Counted from the stretch's first letter, positions 44,221-53,735 are shown. The stretch: 64,000 nucleotides of DNA from Phytopseudomonas straminea (GCF_900112645.1 NZ_FOMO01000011.1:62001-126000); one strand, 5' to 3'. The notes: generated by a model from the sequence alone, not told the origin. Numbers and translations are program-made.

Positions 44221-45039
44221 ATGACCCTGCGCATCAGCAAAGACACTCGCCTGTGCATGTCGCTGTCCGGGCGGCCCGGTAACTTCGGCACGCGTTTTCA
44301 GAACTACCTGTACCGCGAGCTGGAGCTGGATTACCTGTACAAAGCGTTCACCACCAGCGATCTGCCGGCGGCCATCGGCGGCATCCGTGCCCTTGGCGTA
44401 CGCGGCTGTGCGGTGTCGATGCCGTTCAAGGAGGCCTGCATCGAGCACCTCGATGGCTTGCACGACTCGGCGGCGACCCTGCAGTCGGTCAACACCATCG
44501 TTGCCGATGATGGCCGGCTGACCGGCTACAACACCGACTACAGCGCGGTGGTGAAACTGCTCCAGAAACACGGCGTGCCTGCGGCCAGCCGCTATGCCTT
44601 GCGTGGTAGCGGCGGCATGGCCAAGGCCGTGGCCTGCGCATTGCGCGACAGCGGCTTCGCCGACGGTTGCATCGTCGCCCGAAACGAGGCGGCGGGCAGG
44701 GCGCTGGCCGAGCAGTGCGGTGTGCACTGGCGCGAGGCGTTGGACGACGAACCGGCGCAGTTGCTGGTCAACGTCACGCCACTGGGCATGCGTGGCGCCG
44801 AGGCCGAACAGTTGGCCTTCAGCGAGCAGGCGGTGGCGGCGGCGCAGTGGGTTTTCGACGTGGTCGCGGTACCGGTGGAAACCCCGCTGATCCGCCTGGC
44901 CCGCTCCCTGGGCAAGCCAGTGATCACCGGCGGCGAAGTGATCGTGCTGCAGGCCGTCGAGCAGTTCGTGCTGTACACCGGCGTGCGCCCTGATAACGAG
45001 CTGATCGAGCGGGCCGCGTGCTTCGCCCTGGCCGATTAG
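44221..45039 (+). CDS. Shikimate dehydrogenase-like protein (AroE family)
   Basis: 272 residues. Catalytic lysine and aspartate are retained in VSMPFKEACIEHLD and LTGYNTDYSAV, and the cofactor loop reads GSGGMAKAV in place of the usual GAGGA. The N-terminal substrate segment is SLSGRPGNFGTRFQNYLY, differing from the usual S-x-S-P...H-N of AroE. This suggests another substrate, perhaps quinate or a related acid. It follows eda after 94 bp in the same direction. Housekeeping AroE is expected elsewhere. Confidence 0.8.
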   Translation: MTLRISKDTRLCMSLSGRPGNFGTRFQNYLYRELELDYLYKAFTTSDLPAAIGGIRALGVRGCAVSMPFKEACIEHLDGLHDSAATLQSVNTIVADDGRLTGYNTDYSAVVKLLQKHGVPAASRYALRGSGGMAKAVACALRDSGFADGCIVARNEAAGRALAEQCGVHWREALDDEPAQLLVNVTPLGMRGAEAEQLAFSEQAVAAAQWVFDVVAVPVETPLIRLARSLGKPVITGGEVIVLQAVEQFVLYTGVRPDNELIERAACFALAD

Positions 45040-45063
45040 CAACGCCCGTCTCCTACCGTGTTC

Positions 45064-45087
45064 TGACCGGGCTTCTGGGCCCGGTCA
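45064..45087 (+). terminator. Hairpin after the aroE-like gene
   Basis: TGACCGGGC (45064-45072) pairs fully with GCCCGGTCA (45079-45087). Only a weak AT-rich tail follows, so it may be a moderate terminator. Confidence 0.55.
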
Positions 45088-45282
45088 TTAAAAGTTTGCA
45101 CTTTCCGTTTCCCGGCCAAGTCGTAAAAGGTGTAGGGCATGGCGCTGCGTCGAGCGCTCTGCCAGACGCTGGCTTCGCCGTAGCGCCATGCCCTGCAATC
45201 CGAACGGAACGCCTTATCCAGGCTTCCGAAGCCAGGTGCGTCGCTAACCGGCGGCCGCCGACAGACGAGCAAGGAGATAGCC

Positions 45283-45441
45283 ATGGGCTTGGGAACCATA
45301 CTGCTGATCATTCTGATCCTGATGCTGATTGGTGCCATCCCGGCATGGCCGCACAGCCGCAGCTGGGGCTACGGCCCGACCGGCGGCCTCGGTCTGGTGC
45401 TGGTCATCGTGCTGGTGCTGTTACTACTGGGCTACATATGA
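45283..45441 (+). CDS. DUF3309-type 52-residue membrane miniprotein
   Basis: MGLGTILLIILILMLIGAIPAWPHSRSW begins the protein; two hydrophobic segments flank the PAWPHSRSWGYGPTGG loop that marks the family. AAGGAG lies 8 bp upstream of ATG. Such proteins occur widely in Proteobacteria and have no assigned function. Confidence 0.85.
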   Translation: MGLGTILLIILILMLIGAIPAWPHSRSWGYGPTGGLGLVLVIVLVLLLLGYI

Positions 45442-45561
45442 GCCAGCGCCTGCATCGCTGATGCAGGCGCCGTCGCCAGCGGCAAACACCGCTGGCGGCG
45501 GCTCGACTCAGGCAATACTCGCTTTACCCCCCCCTCATTGTTATTTGCGGAGGCCGCCTGC

Positions 45562-46575
45562 TTGGATCTGGTGATTGCACGGCCCGAAGGCCTGTACTGT
45601 CCTCCCGGAGATTTCTATATCGACCCCTGGCGCCCCGTCGAGCGCGCCGTCATCACCCACGGCCATGGTGACCATGCGCGCACCGGCAGCGCCCATTATC
45701 TGGCCGCAGCGCCGGGTGAGGGTATTCTGCGCACGCGCCTGGGTCGCGACATCAATTTGCAGACCCTGGCCTACGGCGAAACCATCGACCACCATGGCGT
45801 GACCCTGAGCTTCCATCCCGCCGGCCACGTGCTGGGATCGGCCCAGGTGCGCCTGGAGTACCGGGGCGAAGTCTGGGTCGCCTCGGGCGACTACAAGGTC
45901 GAGCCGGACGGCACCTGCGACCCGTTCGAGCCGGTGCGTTGCCATACCTTCATCACCGAGTCGACTTTCGGTCTGCCGATCTACCGCTGGCAGCCCCAGG
46001 CGCAGATCTTCGCCGGCATCAACGACTGGTGGCGCCAGAACCAGCAGGCCGGGCGCGCCAGCGTGCTGTTCTGCTACGCCTTTGGCAAGGCGCAGCGCAT
46101 CCTGCATGGCATCGACGAAAGCATCGGGCCGATCCTCGGTCATGGCTCCATGGAACCGCTGCATCAGGTGTATCGCGATGCTGGCGTTTACCTGCCCGAA
46201 ACGCGCTATGCCGGTGATGTGCCAAAGGGCGACCCGCTGCTGCGCCAGGCGCTGGTCCTGGCACCGCCGTCGGCTGGCGGCAGCACCTGGATACGCCGTT
46301 TCGGCGATTACAGCGATGCCTTCGCCAGTGGCTGGATGTTGCTGCGCGGCACGCGTCGGCGCCGTGGCGTGGACCGCGGTTTCGTGCTGTCCGACCACGC
46401 CGACTGGCCGGGCCTGCTGTGGGCCATCGAGCAGACCGGCGCCGAGCGGGTGATGGTTACCCACGGTTCGGTGAACATTCTCGTTCGCCATCTGCGCGAA
46501 CAGGGCCTGGATGCCCAAGCGTTCGCCACCGAATACGGCGAGGAAGACGACGCGGCCGTGGAGCCGAGTTCATGA
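45562..46575 (+). CDS. Ligase-associated DNA exonuclease (metallo-beta-lactamase fold)
   Basis: 337 residues. The HxHxDH site is THGHGDHARTGS, with further metal residues in HPAGHVLGSAQ, ASGDYKVEPD and LSDHADWPGL, as in the CPSF-type nuclease branch. The start is read as TTG at 45562, 8 bp after GCGGAGG; no ATG fits. Its stop overlaps the ligase start (ATGA). P. putida homologue has been reported as a 5' DNA exonuclease, as I recall. Confidence 0.9.
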   Translation: MDLVIARPEGLYCPPGDFYIDPWRPVERAVITHGHGDHARTGSAHYLAAAPGEGILRTRLGRDINLQTLAYGETIDHHGVTLSFHPAGHVLGSAQVRLEYRGEVWVASGDYKVEPDGTCDPFEPVRCHTFITESTFGLPIYRWQPQAQIFAGINDWWRQNQQAGRASVLFCYAFGKAQRILHGIDESIGPILGHGSMEPLHQVYRDAGVYLPETRYAGDVPKGDPLLRQALVLAPPSAGGSTWIRRFGDYSDAFASGWMLLRGTRRRRGVDRGFVLSDHADWPGLLWAIEQTGAERVMVTHGSVNILVRHLREQGLDAQAFATEYGEEDDAAVEPSS

Positions 46576-48311
46576 TCGCCTTCGCGCAGCTGTATGCGCG
46601 CCTCGACGCCACCACCTCGAGCAACGCCAAGCTCGCTGCCCTGCAGGATTACCTGCGCGATGCCGAGCCGGCCGATGCCGCCTGGGCCGTGTACTTTCTG
46701 GCCGGTGGACGGCCTCGGCAACTGGTGCCTTCGCGGCAACTGCGCGAACTGGCGATGCAGCGCGCCGGCTTGTCCGAGTGGTTGTTCGAGGAAAGCTATT
46801 CGGCGGTGGGCGACCTGGCGGAAACCATCGCACTGTTGTTGCCCGAGGCCACCTCGACCTCTACAGACGGCCTGGCGGTGTGGGTCGAGCAGAAGCTGCT
46901 GCCGTTGCGCGACCTGCCGCCCGATGAACTGGCGATGCGCCTGGACGCCCTGTGGGCGCAGCTCGACCGGCCATCGCTGATGGTCAGCATCAAGCTGATC
47001 ACCGGCGCATTCCGGGTCGGGGTTTCCAAGCTGCTGGTCACCCGTGCCCTGGCGGCCATCGCCGAGGTGGACGCCAAGCGCGTCGCCCAGCGCCTGGTCG
47101 GCTATACCGACCTGTCGAACCGGCCCACGGCGGCGTCCTACGAACGGCTTATCGCCGCTGAATCCGAAGACGAGCACGCCCAGCGCGGCGGCCAGCCCTA
47201 TCCGTTCTTCCTCGCCCATCCGCTACAGCGCCCGCTCGAGGAATTCGACGCCAGCCTGGGCTCGCCCGGCGATTGGCTGATCGAGTGGAAGTGGGATGGC
47301 ATTCGCGCGCAACTGGTCAAGCGCGACGGCCAGCTGTGGGTCTGGTCGCGGGGTGAGGAGTTGATCAGCGAGCGCTTTCCCGAACTGCAGGAATTGGCGC
47401 CGCTGCTGCCCGATGGCACGGTGATCGATGGCGAGCTGGTGGTCTGGCGCCACGCGCCGGAAGCGACCGCCAGGCAGGGCGAATTGATGGCCGCGGCGGC
47501 GGATGAGCCTGCCGAGCGCCTCAACGATCAGGTCGAGGAGCAGCTCGAACGCTTCGGCATTCAGCCGTTCGCCTTGCTGCAGCAGCGCATCGGCCGCAAG
47601 ACCCTCAGCCGCAAGCTGCTCGAGGAAGTGCCGGTGGCGGTGCTCGCTTACGACCTGCTGGAGTGGCAGGGCGAGGACTGGCGCAGCCACCCGCAGCACC
47701 AGCGTCGTGCGCAGATGGAACAGGTGGTGGCTAGTTGTGCCAGCCCTCGGCTGATGCCGTCGCCGCTGCTGCACGGCGACACCTGGCAGGCGCTGGCCGA
47801 GCAGCGCGAAGCCTCACGCTCGCTGGGTGTCGAGGGCATGATGCTCAAGGCCCGTGAGTCGGCCTATGGCGTGGGGCGCAGCAAGGACGTCGGCGTGTGG
47901 TGGAAGTGGAAGATCGACCCGTTGAGCGTCGACGCCGTGCTGATCTACGCCCAGCGTGGCCATGGCCGGCGCGCCAGTTTGTACAGCGATTACACCTTTG
48001 CCGTGTGGGACGGCGCACCAGGCGATCCCGAACGGCGTCTTGTGCCCTTCGCCAAGGCCTATTCGGGGCTCACCGACGAGGAGATGCGCAAGGTCGATGC
48101 CATTGTGCGCAAGACCACGGTGGAGAAATTCGGCCCGGTGCGCAGCGTCACACCCAGCCTGGTATTCGAGCTGGGCTTCGAAGGCATCGCCCGTTCGCCC
48201 CGGCACAAGAGCGGCATCGCCGTGCGCTTTCCGCGGATGCTGCGCTGGCGTCATGACAAAGGCGTGGAGGAGGCCGATACCCTGGAGCTGCTGCAGGAAT
48301 TGCTACCATGA
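46572..48311 (+). CDS. ATP-dependent DNA ligase
   Basis: 579 residues. An N-terminal helical DNA-binding domain (about 1-200) leads to the nucleotidyltransferase domain with adenylated K240 in IEWKWDGIRAQ, then DGELVVW, EGMMLKARES and WWKWKIDP, and a C-terminal OB fold. This is additional to the NAD-dependent LigA of the cell. It overlaps genes on both sides by 4 bp, so the four-gene unit is clearly one operon. Confidence 0.93.
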   Translation: MIAFAQLYARLDATTSSNAKLAALQDYLRDAEPADAAWAVYFLAGGRPRQLVPSRQLRELAMQRAGLSEWLFEESYSAVGDLAETIALLLPEATSTSTDGLAVWVEQKLLPLRDLPPDELAMRLDALWAQLDRPSLMVSIKLITGAFRVGVSKLLVTRALAAIAEVDAKRVAQRLVGYTDLSNRPTAASYERLIAAESEDEHAQRGGQPYPFFLAHPLQRPLEEFDASLGSPGDWLIEWKWDGIRAQLVKRDGQLWVWSRGEELISERFPELQELAPLLPDGTVIDGELVVWRHAPEATARQGELMAAAADEPAERLNDQVEEQLERFGIQPFALLQQRIGRKTLSRKLLEEVPVAVLAYDLLEWQGEDWRSHPQHQRRAQMEQVVASCASPRLMPSPLLHGDTWQALAEQREASRSLGVEGMMLKARESAYGVGRSKDVGVWWKWKIDPLSVDAVLIYAQRGHGRRASLYSDYTFAVWDGAPGDPERRLVPFAKAYSGLTDEEMRKVDAIVRKTTVEKFGPVRSVTPSLVFELGFEGIARSPRHKSGIAVRFPRMLRWRHDKGVEEADTLELLQELLP

Positions 48312-50887
48312 GCCTGGCCAGCACATGGCTGCGGCGCAACGGCTGGAAGGCTTTCGATTTCCAGAAGGAGGTCTGGCAGGCCGTCGCCGATGGGCAGAGC
48401 GGCTTGCTGCATGCCTCCACCGGCGCCGGCAAGACCTACGCGGTATGGCTGGCCGCGCTCAATCGTTTCGCCGGTAAGGCGTCGCCGAAAAAGGCTCCAG
48501 TCAGCAAACGAGCGCCGGCAGCGGCGCCGTTGACAGTGCTGTGGATCACCCCGATGCGCGCCCTGGCTGCCGATACGCAGCGTGCCTTGCAGGCGCCGGT
48601 CGACGGCCTGGAGCTACCCTGGACGGTGGGCATGCGCACCGGCGACACCGGCAGCGCCGAGCGCCAGCGCCAGTCGCGGCGCCTGCCCACGGCGCTGGTC
48701 ACCACCCCCGAAAGCCTGACCCTGCTGCTGACTGGCGCCGACGCGAAAAACCAGTTCGCCCATGTCGGCATGCTGATCGTGGACGAGTGGCACGAGCTGC
48801 TCGGCAACAAGCGCGGTGTGCAGTTGCAGCTGGCCCTGGCGCGGCTGCGCCGGTGGAATCCGCAATTGATCATCTGGGGGCTGTCGGCGACGCTGGGTAA
48901 TCAGCCTCACGCTCTGGAGGTCTTGCTGCCCGACGGCAACGGCCGTCTGGTGCACGGCGAGCAGGGCGGCAAACCGCTGATCGACACACTGTTGCCGCCG
49001 GCGGTGGAGCGCTTTCCCTGGGCCGGTCACCTGGGCTTGCGGTTGCTGCCCCAGGTGGTCGAAGAGCTGGAGAGCAGCAGCGTGAGCCTGGTGTTCACTA
49101 ATACCCGCTCGCAGTCGGAGCTCTGGTATCAGGCGTTGCTCGAGGCCCGGCCGGACTGGGCCGGGCTGATCGCCCTGCATCACGGCTCGCTGGCCCGCGA
49201 AGTGCGCGACTGGGTCGAGAACGGGCTCAAGCAGGGCAAGCTCAAGGCGGTGGTGTGCACCTCCAGCCTGGATCTGGGGGTCGACTTCCTGCCGGTCGAG
49301 CGGGTGCTGCAGATCGGCTCGGCCAAGGGCGTCGCCCGTTTGCTGCAGCGCGCCGGGCGCTCCGGCCATGCGCCCGGGCGCACCTCGCGCGCCACCCTGG
49401 TACCGACCCATGCCGTGGAACTGCTCGAGGCGGCGGCCCTGCAGGATGCGGTAGCGGCGGGGCGTATCGAGGCCCGTGAATCCCCCCATCAGCCGCTGGA
49501 CGTACTGGTCCAGCACCTGGTCAGCATGGCCCTCGGCGGTGGCTTCCGGCCTGACGAGTTGCTGCGCGAAATACGTGGTACCTGGGCCTATCGCGACCTC
49601 GATGAGGCGCAGTGGCGCTGGGCACTGGCCTTCGTGCGCCAGGGCGGCGAGTCCCTGAGTGCCTACCCGGATTACCAACGTGTCGAGCCGGACGCAGAGG
49701 GCGTGTGGCGGGTGCCCAGCCCGCGCCTGGCGCGGCGCCACCGGATGAGCGTGGGCACCATCGTCAGCGATGCCAGCCTGACCGTGAAATGGTGGAGCAA
49801 GGGCGGCGGTGGCGGTTCCCTGGGCAGCGTGGAAGAGGGTTTCATCGCCCGCCTGCGGCCCGGCGACGTGTTCCTGTTCGGCGGCCGCCCGCTGGAGCTG
49901 GTGCGGGTCGAGAACATGACCGCCTACGTCAAGCGCAGCGCTGCCGGCAAAGCCAGCGTACCGCGCTGGAATGGCGGGCGCATGCCGCTTTCCAACACCC
50001 TGGCCGAAGCGCTGGTGGCGCGCTTCGGCGAGGCTGCTCAAGGCCGTTTCGAGGGTCCGGAAATGCGCCTGCTGCAGCCGCTGCTCGAGGTGCAGGCCAA
50101 CTGGTCGGCATTGCCGGCGCCCGGCACGTTGCTGGCCGAAACCCTGCATTCGCGCGAAGGCTGGCACCTGTTTCTCTATCCCTTCGCCGGGCGCAACGTG
50201 CATCTTGGGCTGGCCAGCCTGCTGGCCTGGCGCCTGGGCCAGCGGCGGCCGTTGAGTTTTTCCATCGCCGTCAACGACTACGGCCTGGAACTGCTGTGCG
50301 CCAGTGAAGTGGAGTGGGGGCAGCTGCTCGACGGCGAGCTGTTCGACGAGCGCGATCTGTTGCATGACGTGCTCGCCAGCCTCAATGCCGGAGAGCTGGC
50401 ACAGCGGCGCTTTCGCGAGATCGCGCGGATTGCCGGGCTGGTGTTCGGCGGCTATCCCGGAGCCGGCAAGAGCCTGCGCCAGGTACAGGCTTCCAGCGGC
50501 CTGTTCTTCGACGTGTTCCGCCAGTACGACCCCGGCAACCTGTTGCTCGCCCAGGCCCATGACGAAGTGCTGAGCCAGGAACTGGACGTGCAGCTGCTGC
50601 GTCACACCCTGGCCGACATGCGCGCCGCGCAGCTGAACCTGCACGCCTTGCGCCGTGCTACGCCGCTGGCGTTCCCGTTGATGGTCGAGCGCTTTCGCGA
50701 GCGGCTCAGTTCGGAAAAGCTCGCCGACCGCATCGCCCGTATGCTCGGCGAACTGGAGCGCGCCGCCGGGCCTGGCCCGCAGGTGGCGGACGCTCCGCTG
50801 GTCGAGGTCGAACCGGCAAGCCGTCGCCGCGAGCGCAAGCGCAAGGATGGGCGTCCGCGAGGCAAGGCCAAGGCCGGATCTGCATGA
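48308..50887 (+). CDS. Ligase-associated Lhr-type DEXH helicase
   Basis: 859 residues, Lhr-core size. Walker A LHASTGAGKTYA, DEXH box LIVDEWHELLG, motif III GLSATLGN, and motif VI QRAGRSGHAPG are visible; the C-terminal half carries the Lhr winged-helix and core domains. Lhr-core enzymes are 3'-to-5' translocases preferring RNA:DNA hybrids. The lysine/arginine-rich tail (SRRRERKRKDGRPRGK) may bind nucleic acid. It overlaps the phosphoesterase gene by 4 bp. Confidence 0.93.
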   Translation: MSLASTWLRRNGWKAFDFQKEVWQAVADGQSGLLHASTGAGKTYAVWLAALNRFAGKASPKKAPVSKRAPAAAPLTVLWITPMRALAADTQRALQAPVDGLELPWTVGMRTGDTGSAERQRQSRRLPTALVTTPESLTLLLTGADAKNQFAHVGMLIVDEWHELLGNKRGVQLQLALARLRRWNPQLIIWGLSATLGNQPHALEVLLPDGNGRLVHGEQGGKPLIDTLLPPAVERFPWAGHLGLRLLPQVVEELESSSVSLVFTNTRSQSELWYQALLEARPDWAGLIALHHGSLAREVRDWVENGLKQGKLKAVVCTSSLDLGVDFLPVERVLQIGSAKGVARLLQRAGRSGHAPGRTSRATLVPTHAVELLEAAALQDAVAAGRIEARESPHQPLDVLVQHLVSMALGGGFRPDELLREIRGTWAYRDLDEAQWRWALAFVRQGGESLSAYPDYQRVEPDAEGVWRVPSPRLARRHRMSVGTIVSDASLTVKWWSKGGGGGSLGSVEEGFIARLRPGDVFLFGGRPLELVRVENMTAYVKRSAAGKASVPRWNGGRMPLSNTLAEALVARFGEAAQGRFEGPEMRLLQPLLEVQANWSALPAPGTLLAETLHSREGWHLFLYPFAGRNVHLGLASLLAWRLGQRRPLSFSIAVNDYGLELLCASEVEWGQLLDGELFDERDLLHDVLASLNAGELAQRRFREIARIAGLVFGGYPGAGKSLRQVQASSGLFFDVFRQYDPGNLLLAQAHDEVLSQELDVQLLRHTLADMRAAQLNLHALRRATPLAFPLMVERFRERLSSEKLADRIARMLGELERAAGPGPQVADAPLVEVEPASRRRERKRKDGRPRGKAKAGSA

Positions 50888-51543
50888 GTGCAGCTCATCT
50901 GGCAGTGGAGCTGGCCGGGGAAACCCTCTGGCTGCTGGCCGACAAGGCGCTGTACTGGCCGGCCCGCCAGGCGCTGCTGATCGCCGATGCGCATTTCGGC
51001 AAGGCGGCCACCTACCGCGTACTTGGTCAGCCCGTACCCCAGGGCACCACGGCGCGCAACCTGGAGCGCCTCGACCGGATACTGCAGGACTATCCCACCC
51101 GGCAACTGATCTTTCTCGGCGACTTCCTGCATGCCAGGCCGGCGCGCGGTGGCAGCACCCTGGCCGCCTTGCAGGCCTGGCGAGCCCGCAATCCCGCCCT
51201 GCAGATCCTGCTGATACGTGGCAACCATGATCGCAGTGCCGGTGATCCCCCGGCCGAGCTGGGTATCGAGGTGGTGGGCGAGCCTTGGCCGATGGGGCCG
51301 TTCGCCTTGTGTCATGAGCTGACGAGCTGCCCGGGCCGCCACGTGCTCGCCGGGCACTTGCATCCGGTGTTCGTGCTGCGTGGGCGAGGGCGGGACCGGT
51401 TGCGCATGCCGTGCTTCTGCATCGAGCCGGCGGCGACTCTGCTACCGGCGTTCGGTGAGTTCACTGGCGGCCTGGCCATCGAGTCGATGCCAGAACGTGC
51501 CATTTATGGCGCCCTGGATGGGGCGGTGTGGCGATTGGCCTGA
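50884..51543 (+). CDS. pdeM: Ligase-associated DNA-damage-response phosphoesterase
   Basis: 219 residues of the calcineurin-type metallophosphoesterase fold: IADAHFGKAATYR, LGDFLHARP, RGNHDRS and LAGHLHPV supply the metal ligands. In P. putida the homologue is a manganese-dependent DNA endonuclease, from memory. Last gene of the exonuclease-ligase-helicase-phosphoesterase operon. Confidence 0.92.
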   Translation: MSAAHLAVELAGETLWLLADKALYWPARQALLIADAHFGKAATYRVLGQPVPQGTTARNLERLDRILQDYPTRQLIFLGDFLHARPARGGSTLAALQAWRARNPALQILLIRGNHDRSAGDPPAELGIEVVGEPWPMGPFALCHELTSCPGRHVLAGHLHPVFVLRGRGRDRLRMPCFCIEPAATLLPAFGEFTGGLAIESMPERAIYGALDGAVWRLA

Positions 51544-51682
51544 TTACGGTGTGGCATATCGCCACAGTTCGGTCAGACGGAAAACTGACGATCAGCCTCT
51601 TATCCGCTGTAAATCGTTGAACAATCGTGATTCGGTTCACAGTCCCGGCAGTAACTCTCACCGGGCATCGCCGTTGGTCGAC

Positions 51683-51694
51683 TGAAACGTTTCA
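51683..51694. promoter_or_regulatory. Perfect 12-bp palindrome TGAAACGTTTCA
   Basis: The palindrome agrees with LacI-family Cra/FruR-type operators (recalled P. putida fruB site TTAAACGTTTCA). It lies 6 bp upstream of the candidate -35 of the chemoreceptor gene. Confidence 0.55.
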
Positions 51695-51700
51695 CCTTCC

Positions 51701-51727
51701 TCTAGTTATTTGCCTCGCGGTCGATAG
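51701..51727 (+). promoter_or_regulatory. Candidate sigma-28 (FliA) promoter
   Basis: TCTA-N15-GTCGATAG compares with TAAA-N15-GCCGATAA. The -10 half is close and the -35 half weak. Motility-type promoters are usual for chemoreceptors. Confidence 0.4.
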
Positions 51728-51758
51728 AATGCCTGCCGCAAAAAAATCAGACTGGTCC

Positions 51759-51766
51759 AACAACAA
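51759..51766 (+). promoter_or_regulatory. Hfq/Crc-type motif AACAACAA in the chemoreceptor leader
   Basis: AACAACAA lies 46 bp before the start codon, farther than at the metabolic genes, so its effect is less sure. Confidence 0.35.
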
Positions 51767-51812
51767 TTCTCCAGCTGCTCTAACTCGGTTAAAAAAGTCG
51801 GAGAACTATTGA

Positions 51813-53735
51813 ATGAACAGCTGGTTTTCGAACATCAGCGTCACCCTGAAACTTGCCTTGGGCTTCGGCCTCGTGCTCGCGCTCACCTGCATTCTTGCCC
51901 TGGTCGGCTGGACCAGCCTCGGTAGCCTGGTGCAGCGCAGCGACTGGACGGCGGATATCGCTCACCTGAACGATACCTTGACCGACCTGCGTATCACCCG
52001 CCTGCAGTACATGCTGGCCAACGGCGACGAAACCATCGCCGAAACCGTGCAAAAGTCCCTCGACGGCTTCAAGGCCCAGCACGGCCAGGTACTGGCCAAG
52101 TTCAAGAGCCCCGAGAACGTACGCCTGCTGCAGGCCCAGGGCGCGCAGATCGATGCCTATCAGCTGTCGTTGAACAAGATGCGCGGTGGCTTTCGTGCCA
52201 GCAACGACGCGCGCCAGGAGATGACCCGCAACGCGGTGACCGCTGGCGAAGCGATCGATGAGATCAACACGGCGGTGATGAGCCTGCCGCCCTACGATGA
52301 CAGCCGCGCCGCCCAGTTCCAGGCCATTACCAAAGCCAAGGAAGACTGGCAGCTGGTGCGTTACCAGGTGCGCGGCTATACCGGCAGCCCGAATGCCGAT
52401 GCCGAGCGCGTGGCCGTGGCCCAGATCGATACCACCATCAAGGACATGGACGACTTCCGCCAGGCCTTCGCTGCCGAGCACCCGCAGCGCGTCAACCAGG
52501 TTACCGCGGCGCTGGACAAGTACCGTGATGCGGTCATGGCCTTCAAGGCCGCTATCGACACCATCGCCGTGGCGCGCAAGGAGCTGACCGACGAAGGCTA
52601 CGAGATCGTGCGCATCAGCAAGGAGCTGACCGCCATCCAGATGGAACGCCGCAACAGCGAAACCGCCTCAGCCCGCACCCTGCAGCTGACTACCACGCTG
52701 ATCGCGCTGTTGGTCGGTGTGTTGGCGGCCTGGCTGATCACCCGCCAGATCACCCGCCCGCTGCAGGAAACCCTGGTGGCAGTGGAGCGCATCGCCGGTG
52801 GCGACCTGAGCCAGACCCTGCAGGTGACCCGGCGCGACGAAATGGGCGTGCTGCAGCTGGGCATCCAGCGCATGGGCAGTACATTGCGTGACCTGATTGG
52901 CGGCATCCGCGACGGCGTCACCCAGATCGCCAGCGCCGCCGAAGAGCTGTCGGCCGTGACCGAGCAGACCAGCGCCGGGGTGAACAGCCAGAAAGTGGAA
53001 ACCGATCAGGTAGCCACCGCCATGCACGAGATGTCTGCCACTGTTCAGGAAGTCGCGCGCAACGCCGCCGACGCCTCGCGCGCCGCCTCCGATGCCGACC
53101 GCGAAGCCAATCAGGGTGATCGCGTGGTCGGCGAGGCCATCGCGCAGATCGAGCGCCTGGCTGCCGAAGTGACGCGCTCCACCGAAGCGATGAGCCACCT
53201 TCAGCAGGAGAGCAACAAGATCGGCAGCGTGATGGACGTGATCAAGGCGGTGGCCGAGCAGACCAACCTGCTGGCCCTCAACGCCGCCATCGAAGCCGCC
53301 CGCGCTGGTGAAGCCGGCCGTGGTTTCGCCGTGGTCGCCGACGAGGTGCGTGGCCTGGCCCAGCGCACGCAGAAATCCACCGAGGAGATCGAGGAGCTGG
53401 TCGCCGGCCTGCAGCATGGCACCCAGCAGGTCGCCAACATCATGCACAGCAGCCGCGAGCTGACCGACAGCACCGTGGAGCTGACCCGCAAGGCCGGTGG
53501 TTCGCTGGAAAGCATCACCCGTACGGTATCCAACATCCAGTCGATGAACCAGCAGATTGCCGCCGCTGCCGAGCAGCAGAGCGCGGTGGCCGAGGAGATC
53601 AGCCGCAGCGTGATCAACGTGCGCGACATCTCCGAGCAGACCGCAGCCGCCAGCGAGGAAACCGCCGCCTCCAGCGTCGAGCTGGCTCGCCTGGGTAGCC
53701 AGCTGCAGCAGATGGTCAGCCACTTCCGCGTCTGA
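51813..53735 (+). CDS. Methyl-accepting chemotaxis protein, McpS-like (HBM sensor domain)
   Basis: 640 residues: membrane helix about 11-33, periplasmic helical region of about 250 residues, second helix about 289-309, HAMP, and cytoplasmic signalling hairpin with EQTNLLALNAAIEAARAGE and GRGFAVVADEVRGLAQRT. The long sensor region and the MNSWFSNISV opening match McpS of P. putida, whose helical bimodular domain binds TCA-cycle acids. The ligand here is unknown. GGAG lies 9 bp ahead of the ATG. Confidence 0.88.
   Translation: MNSWFSNISVTLKLALGFGLVLALTCILALVGWTSLGSLVQRSDWTADIAHLNDTLTDLRITRLQYMLANGDETIAETVQKSLDGFKAQHGQVLAKFKSPENVRLLQAQGAQIDAYQLSLNKMRGGFRASNDARQEMTRNAVTAGEAIDEINTAVMSLPPYDDSRAAQFQAITKAKEDWQLVRYQVRGYTGSPNADAERVAVAQIDTTIKDMDDFRQAFAAEHPQRVNQVTAALDKYRDAVMAFKAAIDTIAVARKELTDEGYEIVRISKELTAIQMERRNSETASARTLQLTTTLIALLVGVLAAWLITRQITRPLQETLVAVERIAGGDLSQTLQVTRRDEMGVLQLGIQRMGSTLRDLIGGIRDGVTQIASAAEELSAVTEQTSAGVNSQKVETDQVATAMHEMSATVQEVARNAADASRAASDADREANQGDRVVGEAIAQIERLAAEVTRSTEAMSHLQQESNKIGSVMDVIKAVAEQTNLLALNAAIEAARAGEAGRGFAVVADEVRGLAQRTQKSTEEIEELVAGLQHGTQQVANIMHSSRELTDSTVELTRKAGGSLESITRTVSNIQSMNQQIAAAAEQQSAVAEEISRSVINVRDISEQTAAASEETAASSVELARLGSQLQQMVSHFRV

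Noticed and set aside
48614..50644. 676-codon minus-strand frame over the helicase gene
   Set aside because: Glutamine- and alanine-rich complement of the Lhr gene without conserved motifs.
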